This document shows positions 1-8,031 of a stretch of 30,496 nucleotides of DNA, piece after piece. Below the pieces are notes generated by a model. That model was not told the DNA's origin. It did not search any database and worked only from the letters and a program-made list of their open reading frames with translations. The stretch's first letter is position 1. Each line of letters starts with the position of its first letter. This DNA is from CALMFQ01 sp964495595 (GTDB taxonomy: Bacteria; Pseudomonadota; Gammaproteobacteria; Burkholderiales; SCOH01). Where the stretch lies: contig CAZBWH010000036.1 of NCBI GenBank assembly GCA_964495595.1, forward strand, positions 1-30,496. Reading direction: 5' to 3'. The position numbers were made by a program, and so were the translations under genes.

Positions 1-2486
1 TTGGCCATGTACTCTTCCTTGCTCGGAATCTTGCCCAGCATTGCGCAGACTGCAGCCAGTTCGGCCGAGCCCAGGTAAACGCGGGTGTCCAGACCCAGAC
101 GGTTCGGGAAGTTACGCGTCGACGTCGACATGGCAGTGCTACCTTTGCGCACTTGTGCCTGGTTACCCATACACAGCGAACAGCCCGGCATTTCCATACG
201 TGCACCGGTACGGCCCAGAACGCCATAGTGGCCTTCTTCGGTCAGCTGTTGCGCATCCATCTTGGTCGGCGGAGCAATCCACAGACGGGTCGGAATGTCG
301 CTCTTGCCTTCCAGCAACTTCGACGCAGCACGGAAGTGACCGATGTTGGTCATGCAGGAACCGATAAACACTTCGTCGATCTTGTCGCCAGCCACTTCCG
401 ACAGGAATTTCACGTCGTCCGGGTCGTTCGGGCAAGCCAGGATCGGCTCTTTGATATCGGCCAGATCGATTTCGATCACGGCAGCGTATTCTGCGTCGGC
501 ATCAGCCTTCAGCAGCGACGGCGCAGCCAGCCATGCTTCCATCGACTTGATACGGCGTTCCAGGGTACGAGCATCCGAGTAACCGGTCGCAATCATCCAC
601 TTCATCAGCGCGATGTTGGACTTCAGGTATTCGGCGATCGGCTCTTGATCCAGCTGAACCGAGCAACCTGCAGCCGAACGTTCTGCCGATGCATCCGACA
701 ATTCAAATGCCTGCTCGACTTTCAGCTTCGGCAGACCTTCGATTTCCAGAATGCGGCCGGAGAAGATGTTTTTCTTGCCCTTCTTCTCAACAGTCAGCAG
801 GCCAGCCTTGATCGCGTACAGCGGAATTGCGTTAACCAGATCACGCAGGGTGATACCTGGCTGCATTTCGCCCTTGAAGCGCACCAGAACCGACTCAGGC
901 ATATCCAGCGGCATAGCGCCGGTTGCAGCAGCAAACGCTACCAGCCCGGAACCTGCCGGGAACGAGATACCGATCGGGAAGCGGGTGTGCGAATCGCCAC
1001 CGGTACCCACGGTATCCGGCAACAACAGACGGTTCAGCCACGAGTGGATCACGCCATCACCCGGACGCAGCGCAACACCGCCACGGCTGGAGATGAACGC
1101 CGGCAGTTCGTGGTGCATTTTCACGTCAACCGGCTTCGGATACGCAGCAGTATGACAGAACGACTGCATCACCATATCAGCAGAGAAGCCCAGACATGCC
1201 AGGTCTTTCAGCTCGTCACGGGTCATCGGGCCGGTAGTGTCTTGCGAACCAACAGTCGTCATGCGCGGCTCACAGTAGGTACCCGGACGCACGCCCTGAC
1301 CTTCCGGCAGACCACAGGCGCGGCCAACCATCTTCTGTGCTTGCGAGAAGCCTTTGCCGCTGTCAGCCGGAGCTTTCGGCAGACGGAACAGGGTCGATGC
1401 CGGCAAGCCCAGCGCTTCACGTGCCTTGGCAGTCAGGCCACGACCGATGATCAGCGGAATACGGCCACCAGCGCGAACTTCATCCAGCAACACGTCGGAT
1501 TTCAGTGCGAATTCAGCGATCACTTCGCCGTTTTTCTCGACTTTGCCGTCGTACGGGTAGAAGTCGATCACATCGCCCATGTCCATTTTGCCGGCGTCCA
1601 CTTCAACCGGCAGCGCACCTGCGTCTTCCATGGTGTTGAAGAAAATCGGAGCAATCTTGGTACCGAAGCAGAAACCACCAAAACGCTTGTTCGGTACAAA
1701 CGGAATGTCGTCACCGGTGAACCACAGCACCGAGTTGGTTGCCGATTTACGCGACGAGCCGGTACCGACCACGTCACCGACGTAGGCAATCGGATTGCCT
1801 TTGGCTTGCAGTGCAGCCAGTTGCTTGATCGGGCCGATTTTGCCCGGCTCGTCTGCTTCGATGCCAGGACGCGGGTTTTTCAGCATTGCCAGCGCATGCA
1901 GCGGGATGTCCGGACGCGACCATGCGTCAGGAGCCGGCGACAAGTCATCCGTATTGGTCTCGCCAGTCACCTTGAACACGGTCAGGGTGATTTTCTTCGG
2001 CAGTTCCGGACGGCTGGTGAACCACTCAGCGTCAGCCCACGACTGGATCACGCCTTTGGCGTTGGCATTGCCTGCATCAGCCTTGGTTTTAACGTCATTG
2101 AAGAAATCGAATACCAGCAGAGTCTTTTTCAGACCTTCAGCGGCAATGGCACCAACCTGCGCATCGTCCAAGAGGTCGATCAGCGGCTGAATGTTGTAAC
2201 CACCGAGCATGGTGCCCAGCAGTTCAGTCGCTTTTTCACGCGAGATCAGCGGGCATTGCTCTTTGCCGAATGCCACGGCAGCGAGGTAGGAAGCCTTGAC
2301 CTTGGCAGCATCGTCCACGCCCGGCGGAACGCGGTTGGTGATTAGGTCAACCAGAAACGCTTCTTCACCTTGCGGCGGGTTTTTCAGCAATTCGACCAGA
2401 CCTTCGGTTTGCTGGGCGCTGAGTGCGAGGGCGGGGATACCAAGTGCGGCACGCTCGGCGGCATGCTGGCGATAGGTTTCTAGCAC
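1..2486 (-). CDS. acnB: Aconitate hydratase B (bifunctional aconitase / 2-methylisocitrate dehydratase), 3' end beyond window
   Basis: TCA-cycle enzyme that isomerises citrate to isocitrate through cis-aconitate with a [4Fe-4S] cluster; AcnB enzymes also act in the methylcitrate cycle. The minus-strand translation begins MLETYRQHAAERAALGIPA and matches the HEAT-like N-terminal domain of E. coli AcnB. The cluster cysteines are visible: one in GSCMTNIGHFRAA (about C711) and two in GCSLCMGNQAQV, falling at C769 and C772 when counted from the chosen start. The start is GTG at 2486, with AAAGG about 9 bases upstream and no in-frame ATG that keeps the conserved N-terminus. About 828 codons are visible; E. 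coli AcnB has 865 residues, so roughly 36 C-terminal residues lie beyond base 1. It is a single gene with its own promoter. Confidence 0.97.
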   Translation of the reverse strand, partial: MLETYRQHAAERAALGIPALALSAQQTEGLVELLKNPPQGEEAFLVDLITNRVPPGVDDAAKVKASYLAAVAFGKEQCPLISREKATELLGTMLGGYNIQPLIDLLDDAQVGAIAAEGLKKTLLVFDFFNDVKTKADAGNANAKGVIQSWADAEWFTSRPELPKKITLTVFKVTGETNTDDLSPAPDAWSRPDIPLHALAMLKNPRPGIEADEPGKIGPIKQLAALQAKGNPIAYVGDVVGTGSSRKSATNSVLWFTGDDIPFVPNKRFGGFCFGTKIAPIFFNTMEDAGALPVEVDAGKMDMGDVIDFYPYDGKVEKNGEVIAEFALKSDVLLDEVRAGGRIPLIIGRGLTAKAREALGLPASTLFRLPKAPADSGKGFSQAQKMVGRACGLPEGQGVRPGTYCEPRMTTVGSQDTTGPMTRDELKDLACLGFSADMVMQSFCHTAAYPKPVDVKMHHELPAFISSRGGVALRPGDGVIHSWLNRLLLPDTVGTGGDSHTRFPIGISFPAGSGLVAFAAATGAMPLDMPESVLVRFKGEMQPGITLRDLVNAIPLYAIKAGLLTVEKKGKKNIFSGRILEIEGLPKLKVEQAFELSDASAERSAAGCSVQLDQEPIAEYLKSNIALMKWMIATGYSDARTLERRIKSMEAWLAAPSLLKADADAEYAAVIEIDLADIKEPILACPNDPDDVKFLSEVAGDKIDEVFIGSCMTNIGHFRAASKLLEGKSDIPTRLWIAPPTKMDAQQLTEEGHYGVLGRTGARMEMPGCSLCMGNQAQVRKGSTAMSTSTRNFPNRLGLDTRVYLGSAELAAVCAMLGKIPSKEEYMA

Positions 2487-2574
2487 GGCTTGAACCTTTC
2501 AAATAAGGAGTTGCTAAAAGAAGGAACATTCCCCCTGCAGCCATTGCAACGGGATGCACATGAAAAACCTTCCC

Positions 2575-2603
2575 ATTTTACTTTTTTGCCGCGGCGATGT
2601 GAA
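2575..2603 (-). promoter_or_regulatory. Putative sigma70 promoter of acnB
   Basis: On the minus strand a TTCACA -35 box (2598-2603) is followed after exactly 17 bases by a TAAAAT -10 box (2575-2580), about 90 bases upstream of the acnB GTG. Each box matches consensus at five of six positions. The MITE-like element at 2632-2828 starts less than 30 bases upstream of the -35 box, so it could affect this promoter. Confidence 0.5.
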
Positions 2604-2631
2604 GGCGCCCTGTCCAGCCATCCTCCGCTTA

Positions 2632-2828
2632 GGAAGCGCTGATTGATTCGGCGAGCGGGATGACGTGCAAGGCGCCCGGCACGCAGAAGGCGAGACATAT
2701 CTTTCAGATAGGCGAGCTTTCGAGCGCCGTGCGAGAGCAACCGAGCTTGGCAAGCAAAGCTTGCTTAGCGAATTGCCTACCTTTGGGGAGCCGCAATTCG
2801 CCCGCGCAGCCAATACATCAGCACTTCC
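2632..2828. mobile_element. MITE-like non-autonomous element, 197 bp, with inverted ends and CTTA target duplication
   Basis: The left end starts GGAAGCGCTGATTGATT and the right end, read on the other strand, starts GGAAGTGCTGATGTATT; 21 of the first 28 bases agree. The element is flanked on both sides by CTTA (2628-2631 and 2829-2832), as expected for a 4-bp target-site duplication. An internal perfect 9-bp inverted repeat (GCGAATTGC / GCAATTCGC) lies near the right end. No credible gene is contained; open frames through it are incidental. A shorter decayed relative lies at 17284-17379. The GGAAG ends and 4-bp duplication recall IS5-family transposons, which is inference only. It fills most of the acnB to HD-GYP spacer. 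Confidence 0.75.
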
Positions 2829-2914
2829 CTTATTCTGCTTGGCGCCCCTTCATCGGCACCAATGGACGGCGTGTGCGCCTACACTAAACTGTTGCGCCCC
2901 TGCCCGAGGACACC

Positions 2915-5770
2915 ATGACCCGATTCACCCCCTTGCGCGCCCTGCCGTTGCAAATCGTAATGGGAGCCCTGTTTTGCCTGCTGGTAGCGTGCGTGGGTGT
3001 GATAATCGGCTGGTTTGGCTACCGCGAGAGCCGTGCCATGCTGCTCTCGGCCAGCGCAGAGGTCTTCGCCCACGCCGACCGACAGATGCAGCTCTCGGCC
3101 AGCAGTCTGTTCCAGCCGATTCAGGCCGCCGTCGAGCAACTGGCCTACCACCCGGCCACGACATCGCACGAATGGACACACCGCCTGACAGCGGTCGCAG
3201 CTCTGGCGGACATGCTTGATCGGCACCCCGGCATGGCATCCGCCTACATCGGCTATCCGGACGGTGATTTCATCATGCTGCGCCCACTGCACACGACTCA
3301 GGATCGCCAGCGCTGGCTGGCACCGGCATCGGCAGCTTACTCGCTTGAGCAGATCAATCGCCAGGCCACGCCACTGCTCTACCAGCGGCATTATTTCAGC
3401 CGCAGCCGCCAGTGGGTCGGCCAACGAGCAGTAACAGACCGGCCGCTTGACCCTCGTATACGGCCGTGGTTCACATTGGCCCAACGCACCGCCGGAGTAG
3501 CCATGACACCGCCCTACCTGTTTTTCAGCACAGGCGAGGCAGGTATTACCCTCACCCGCCAATCGTTGGGCGGAAGTGTTGTCGCAGCCGATCTGACCCT
3601 GCAGCAATTGTCGGACGACCTGGCATCGATCCATATTGCGCCCTCGGCGCGCAAGGCACTGCTTGATGGCACCGGTTTGCTGATTGCCGGCAGCGGTCGG
3701 TCAGAAGCAGGCGGATTGCACCACCTTGCCACCACTCCCGCGACGGATACCGTCATTCAGGCGCTATTGCATCACCCCGATGCAGGCGGACAGGTGATCG
3801 CTACCCGGATCGAGGGCGTCGACTGGCTGGGGCACGCCACCCGCCTGACCGTTGGCGGGCATGCCATGCGGCTGGTGCTGGCGGCACCGCGGGACGAACT
3901 GCTACAGGAGGCCACGCAATTGCGGGACAAGCAGCTGTGGCTCACCCTGCTGATCCTGCTTGCGTCGATGCCACTGGCCTGGCAAGCCAGCCGCTGGGTA
4001 TCCCAGCCACTGGTCGCTCTGGCACAGGAAGCCCGAGCTATTGAAGCCTTCGATTTCTCCCGGCCAATCGAGCATCGCTCGCACATTCGCGAGGTCGATC
4101 AGCTGGGGCAAACCATGAGTAGCATGAAAGCTACCATCGCACGATTTCTTGAACTGACCGCGTCACTGAGCTCAGAGCGCGATCTGGAGTCACTGCTACA
4201 AAAAGTGATGAATGAAACGGCCAATGCCCTCAATCCAAACGATTGCGCCATTTATCTGCGCGAAGACGACGGCACCCTGATCAAGGCTGCCGATCGTGCA
4301 GCCGGGGTCAACCTGCCAGATCAGTTGAAGCCGCAGGATGCGCAGCACTCCGAGCTGGCGCAGTTATGCCATCAGGCGGTCGTCCTGCAACAGCAACAGG
4401 AAGTCGATTCTGCAGATTACGAGCAACGGCTTACCGTCATTCCGCTGAGCACCCCGCAAGGAGGCACGGTGGGCATCATGTTGCTGCTGTTCAGCCGGGC
4501 CATTCAGCCAGGCAAGGCAGCCATGGCATTTGCCACCTCGCTCTCGGGAACGGCCGCCATCTCGATCGACGCCCAGCGCCTGCTGGAAGCACAGAAGCGG
4601 CTTCTGGAGGCGGTCATCCAGCTGATTGCCGGCGCCATCGATGCCAAGTCGCCCTACACCGGCGGCCACTGCCAGCGAGTTCCGGTGCTGACCGACATGC
4701 TGGCCGATGCTGCCTGCCAGGCAAGCAGCGGCTCGTTCGCCGATTTCGCTCTGACCGCAGATCAGCGCGAAGCCTTGCGCATGGCGGCATGGCTGCATGA
4801 CTGCGGCAAGGTCACGACTCCTGAATTCGTAGTTGACAAAGCAACCAAGCTGGAAACCCTGTACGACCGCATTCACGAAATCCGTACCCGCTTCGAAGTT
4901 TTGAAGCGTGACGCCGAAATCGACACCTGGCGCGCACTGGCCGAAGGTGGAAGTCCGGCGGCACTAAGCCTGCAGCTACAGCAGACGCTAGCCACACTGG
5001 ACGACGAATTCCGCTTTGTCGCCGAATGCAATCTGGGCGGTGAGTCGATGAAATCCGAACAACGCGCCAGGCTGCAGCAGATCGCCACACGAACCTGGCA
5101 ACGCACCCTGGATGACCGGATCGGCATCTCGCCAGAAGAGCTGTTACGCAAACAACGCACACCACCCGCACCGCTACCCGCAACCGAGCCACTCCTGGCC
5201 GACCGGCCGGAGCATCTGTTCGAACGCGCGCAACACGAGCAGATTCCCGCCGACAACTGCTGGGGCTTCCGGCTGGATACCCCGCACTACAAATACAATC
5301 GTGGCGAGTTGTACAACCTGGGCATCGAGCGCGGCACACTCACGGCCGAAGAGCGTTACCAGATCAATGACCATATCGTGCAGAGCATCATCATGCTATC
5401 CGGCCTGCCGCTCCCCCCTCACCTGCGTGACGTCCCTGCGCTTGCAGGCGGGCATCACGAAAAAATGGATGGCTCTGGCTACCCCAAGCACCTGCAACGC
5501 GAGCAGATGAGCATTCAGACCAGGATGATGGCCATTGCCGACATTTTCGAAGCACTGACCGCCATCGACCGCCCGTACAAGCCGGGCAAGACGCTATCAC
5601 AGGCCATCGCCATCATGGCCGGAATGCGCGACGCCCGGCACATCGACGCGGAACTGTTCGAGCTGTTCCTGCGCAGTGGCGTGCATCTGCAATATGGCCA
5701 GCGCTACCTGCAGCCTGCACAACTGGATCAAGTGGACATTGAACGCTATTTGCGGCCATTCCCGGTATAA
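2915..5770 (+). CDS. Membrane sensor with HAMP, GAF and HD-GYP cyclic di-GMP phosphodiesterase domains
   Basis: Probable signalling phosphodiesterase that hydrolyses cyclic di-GMP in response to a periplasmic cue. It has 951 residues. A first membrane segment (about 12-34) is followed by a roughly 300-residue periplasmic sensor region of Cache type, a second membrane segment (about 342-360), a HAMP linker, a GAF-like domain (about 420-560) and a C-terminal HD-GYP domain. Key residues are present: the early SPYTGGH motif with H585, H628-D629 in HDCGK, and HHEKMDGSGYP at 847-857, so it should be active. About 219 residues separate HD and HHE, far more than the usual 60-70, so there is an insertion of around 150 residues rich in charged helices. 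The start ATG has a weak GAGG upstream. It stands alone; fbp follows 38 bases later. Confidence 0.9.
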   Translation: MTRFTPLRALPLQIVMGALFCLLVACVGVIIGWFGYRESRAMLLSASAEVFAHADRQMQLSASSLFQPIQAAVEQLAYHPATTSHEWTHRLTAVAALADMLDRHPGMASAYIGYPDGDFIMLRPLHTTQDRQRWLAPASAAYSLEQINRQATPLLYQRHYFSRSRQWVGQRAVTDRPLDPRIRPWFTLAQRTAGVAMTPPYLFFSTGEAGITLTRQSLGGSVVAADLTLQQLSDDLASIHIAPSARKALLDGTGLLIAGSGRSEAGGLHHLATTPATDTVIQALLHHPDAGGQVIATRIEGVDWLGHATRLTVGGHAMRLVLAAPRDELLQEATQLRDKQLWLTLLILLASMPLAWQASRWVSQPLVALAQEARAIEAFDFSRPIEHRSHIREVDQLGQTMSSMKATIARFLELTASLSSERDLESLLQKVMNETANALNPNDCAIYLREDDGTLIKAADRAAGVNLPDQLKPQDAQHSELAQLCHQAVVLQQQQEVDSADYEQRLTVIPLSTPQGGTVGIMLLLFSRAIQPGKAAMAFATSLSGTAAISIDAQRLLEAQKRLLEAVIQLIAGAIDAKSPYTGGHCQRVPVLTDMLADAACQASSGSFADFALTADQREALRMAAWLHDCGKVTTPEFVVDKATKLETLYDRIHEIRTRFEVLKRDAEIDTWRALAEGGSPAALSLQLQQTLATLDDEFRFVAECNLGGESMKSEQRARLQQIATRTWQRTLDDRIGISPEELLRKQRTPPAPLPATEPLLADRPEHLFERAQHEQIPADNCWGFRLDTPHYKYNRGELYNLGIERGTLTAEERYQINDHIVQSIIMLSGLPLPPHLRDVPALAGGHHEKMDGSGYPKHLQREQMSIQTRMMAIADIFEALTAIDRPYKPGKTLSQAIAIMAGMRDARHIDAELFELFLRSGVHLQYGQRYLQPAQLDQVDIERYLRPFPV

Positions 5771-5771
5771 T
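5766..5771 (+). promoter_or_regulatory. Perfect TATAAT -10-like box upstream of fbp
   Basis: TATAAT overlaps the stop codon of the HD-GYP gene and lies 37 bases before the fbp ATG. I see no good -35 box at 16-18 bases, so a promoter is possible but not secure. Confidence 0.25.
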
Positions 5772-5808
5772 CGCCGCCGGATTTGCCATTTCACGCAAGG
5801 ATCAGCAC

Positions 5809-6804
5809 ATGAGCCGTATCTCCCTCAGCCGCTTTCTGATCGAACAGCAGCGCGCCAATCAGGCCATCTCGGCCGATCTGCGTTTTCTGATCGAAGTCGT
5901 GGCGCGGGCATGCAAGGCGATCAGCCACACTATCAACAAGGGTGAACTGGCCGGCATCCTGGGCGAAGCTGGCACCGGCAACATCCAGGGCGAAGCACAG
6001 AAAAAGCTGGATGTAATCGCCAACGAAGTCCTGCTGGAGGCCAACGAATGGGGCGGGCACCTGGCGGCAATGGCATCGGAAGAAATGGATCACCCCTACC
6101 CGATTCCCAACAGCTACCCGAAAGGCGGCTTCCTGTTGCTGTTCGATCCGCTTGATGGCTCGTCGAACATTGACATCAACATTTCGGTCGGTACCATATT
6201 TTCGGTTCTGAAGAGCCCTAATGGCGACACGCCGACCGAGCAGGATTTCCTGCAGCCCGGCACGCGGCAGGTTGCTGCCGGCTACACCCTGTACGGCCCG
6301 CAAACCATGCTGGTACTGACGCTGGGCAATGGCGTCAACGGCTTCACGCTGGACCGTGAAACCGGTAGTTTTGTCCTCACTCACCCGAACATGACCGTTC
6401 CGGCAAAAACCCGTGAATTTGCCATCAACATGTCGAACATGCGCCACTGGCAGCCGCCGGTAAGCCGCTATGTCGACGAGTTGCTGGCCGGCAAGACCGG
6501 CCCGCGTGGCAAGGATTTCAACATGCGCTGGGTCGCATCAATGGTAGGTGACGTGCATCGCATTCTCACCCGGGGCGGTGTATTCATGTATCCGCGGGAT
6601 AACCGGGAACCGGAAAAACCCGGCAAACTGCGCCTGATGTACGAAGCCAACCCGATGAGCCTGATCGTCGAGCAAGCAGGCGGCGCGGCTACCGATGGCC
6701 TGCAACGGATTCTCGACATTCAGCCCGAACAGCTGCATCAGCGCGTAGCCGTATTTCTTGGCTCGCGCGAGGAAGTTGAACGGGTCACAGCCTATCATCA
6801 GTAA
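5809..6804 (+). CDS. fbp: Fructose-1,6-bisphosphatase class I
   Basis: Gluconeogenic enzyme that hydrolyses fructose 1,6-bisphosphate to fructose 6-phosphate with Mg2+ in the cytoplasm. It has 331 residues, the normal class I length. Metal and substrate motifs are intact: SEEMDHPY (E91, E92, D94) and FDPLDGSSNIDINISVGT (D113, D116, G117-S119). Further on it has the family's RYVDELLAG and MYEANPMSLIVEQAGG segments. The start is clear, with AAGGA 8-9 bases before ATG. It reads in the same direction as the HD-GYP gene but is functionally separate. Downstream, at 6826-6840, a GC-rich palindrome followed by five Ts could be a weak terminator. Confidence 0.97.
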   Translation: MSRISLSRFLIEQQRANQAISADLRFLIEVVARACKAISHTINKGELAGILGEAGTGNIQGEAQKKLDVIANEVLLEANEWGGHLAAMASEEMDHPYPIPNSYPKGGFLLLFDPLDGSSNIDINISVGTIFSVLKSPNGDTPTEQDFLQPGTRQVAAGYTLYGPQTMLVLTLGNGVNGFTLDRETGSFVLTHPNMTVPAKTREFAINMSNMRHWQPPVSRYVDELLAGKTGPRGKDFNMRWVASMVGDVHRILTRGGVFMYPRDNREPEKPGKLRLMYEANPMSLIVEQAGGAATDGLQRILDIQPEQLHQRVAVFLGSREEVERVTAYHQ

Positions 6805-6848
6805 GCCGATCCGCCCTGCCAGCCACACCGGCCGGTTTTTCCTTATTA

Positions 6849-6878
6849 TTGACCGACTTGGGGCGATTGCGGTATGTT
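6849..6878 (+). promoter_or_regulatory. Putative sigma70 promoter of the xseB-ispA-dxs operon
   Basis: TTGACC (6849-6854) and TATGTT (6873-6878) are separated by 18 bases and lie 30 bases before the xseB start. This would transcribe the three tightly packed genes that follow. Confidence 0.45.
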
Positions 6879-6907
6879 GCCCGATTGCCCGGTTCAGCTG
6901 ACATCTC

Positions 6908-7147
6908 ATGGCCAAAGCAAGCAAACCCGTATCACCTGAGTCATTCGAGGCAGCACTAACCGAACTGGAAACGCTGATTGCCAGCATGGAAAGCGGCCAG
7001 CTTTCACTGGAAGCCTCGCTTGCAGCCTATCAGCGTGGCACCACGCTGCTGAAATTCTGCCAGGCTCGACTGGCGGACACCCAGCAGCAGGTGCAAATCC
7101 TGGAAAACGACACCCTGAAACTGTTCAACACCCATGACGCCAACTGA
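6908..7147 (+). CDS. xseB: Exodeoxyribonuclease VII small subunit
   Basis: Small accessory subunit of exonuclease VII; it binds the large XseA subunit and supports degradation of single-stranded DNA to oligonucleotides. At 79 residues it matches the family. It shows the signature SFEAALTELETLIASMESG and the two-helix hairpin continuing through SLEASLAAYQRGTTLL. xseA is not in this window. Its last 14 bases overlap the start of ispA. The xseB-ispA-dxs order is common in proteobacteria and suggests one transcript. Confidence 0.95.
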   Translation: MAKASKPVSPESFEAALTELETLIASMESGQLSLEASLAAYQRGTTLLKFCQARLADTQQQVQILENDTLKLFNTHDAN

Positions 7148-8027
7148 TTTCGATCATTGGGCCACTGAACGCCAGCAACACCTTGAAACGTTGCTGAGCG
7201 AGCTGTTGCCCAAGCCTGGTAGCCAGCCAGTCAAGCTGCACGATGCGATGCGCTACGCCGTTCTGGGTGGCGGAAAACGGGTGCGCCCACTTCTGACCTA
7301 CGCCACCGGCCTGCTTTGTGGTGCAAAAGCTCACACGCTGGATTGCGCCGCAGCAGCACTGGAACTGATCCACGCCTATTCACTGGTGCACGACGACCTG
7401 CCGTGCATGGACAACGACGTTTTGCGGCGCGGCAAGCCTACTGTACACGTTCAGTTCGATCAGGCCACGGCAATGCTGGTCGGTGACGGGCTACAGTCTC
7501 TGGCATTCGAAATCATCAGCAGGCCACTGCCAGTCGCCCCGGACACCCAGTTGTCCATGCTCCACATCCTGGCCCAAGCTTGTGGCTCGCATGGCATGGT
7601 TGGCGGACAGGCAATTGATCTGGCAGCCATCGGCCAGGCCATGACCTTGCCTGAGCTGGAGCAGATGCACATCCGCAAAACCGGCGCCCTGATCCGAGCC
7701 TCAATCACGCTGGGGCGGTTGGCAGGCAACCCACTGACGCCGGAAGCAGCCGACCGGCTGGATCATTTCGCCAAGTGCGTCGGCCTGGCGTTCCAGGTCG
7801 TGGATGACGTGCTCGATGCCGAGTCGTCCAGTGCCACGCTGGGCAAGACCGCAGGCAAGGACGCGGTCGATGGCAAACCGACTTACGTATCACTGTTGGG
7901 ACTGAAAGAGGCGCGAGCACTCGCCCACGAACTGCTGGACGATGCATTGCATAGCCTGAATCCTTTCGGCGATGAGGCCACCCGCCTGCGCCAGCTGGCC
8001 CAGTTCATTGTCTCCCGATCATTCTGA
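7134..8027 (+). CDS. ispA: Farnesyl diphosphate synthase (geranyltranstransferase)
   Basis: Condenses isopentenyl diphosphate with dimethylallyl and geranyl diphosphate to make farnesyl diphosphate for quinone and undecaprenyl lipid synthesis. At 297 residues it matches E. coli IspA (299). The first aspartate-rich motif is DDLPCMD (D87-D93), with an RRGKPTVH segment just after; the second is DDVLD (D224-D228). The GGGKRVRP substrate-binding motif lies near residue 45. Its start is fixed by the overlap with xseB. dxs begins 4 bases after its stop, placing the source of isoprenoid precursors and their first elongation enzyme in one operon. Confidence 0.97.
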   Translation: MTPTDFDHWATERQQHLETLLSELLPKPGSQPVKLHDAMRYAVLGGGKRVRPLLTYATGLLCGAKAHTLDCAAAALELIHAYSLVHDDLPCMDNDVLRRGKPTVHVQFDQATAMLVGDGLQSLAFEIISRPLPVAPDTQLSMLHILAQACGSHGMVGGQAIDLAAIGQAMTLPELEQMHIRKTGALIRASITLGRLAGNPLTPEAADRLDHFAKCVGLAFQVVDDVLDAESSSATLGKTAGKDAVDGKPTYVSLLGLKEARALAHELLDDALHSLNPFGDEATRLRQLAQFIVSRSF

Positions 8028-8031
8028 GCCT

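Noticed and set aside
153..2345. 730-codon plus-strand open frame
   Set aside because: It lies entirely antisense to acnB, whose minus-strand protein is a clear family match; it is a by-product of acnB codon bias.
2665..3219. 184-codon open frame over the MITE-like element
   Set aside because: It crosses the element and runs into the HD-GYP gene in another frame; no motifs and no ribosome site.
6826..6840. Terminator after fbp (ACCGGCCGGT then five Ts)
   Set aside because: The palindrome has no room for a loop, and no alternative stem was convincing; mentioned only in the fbp entry.
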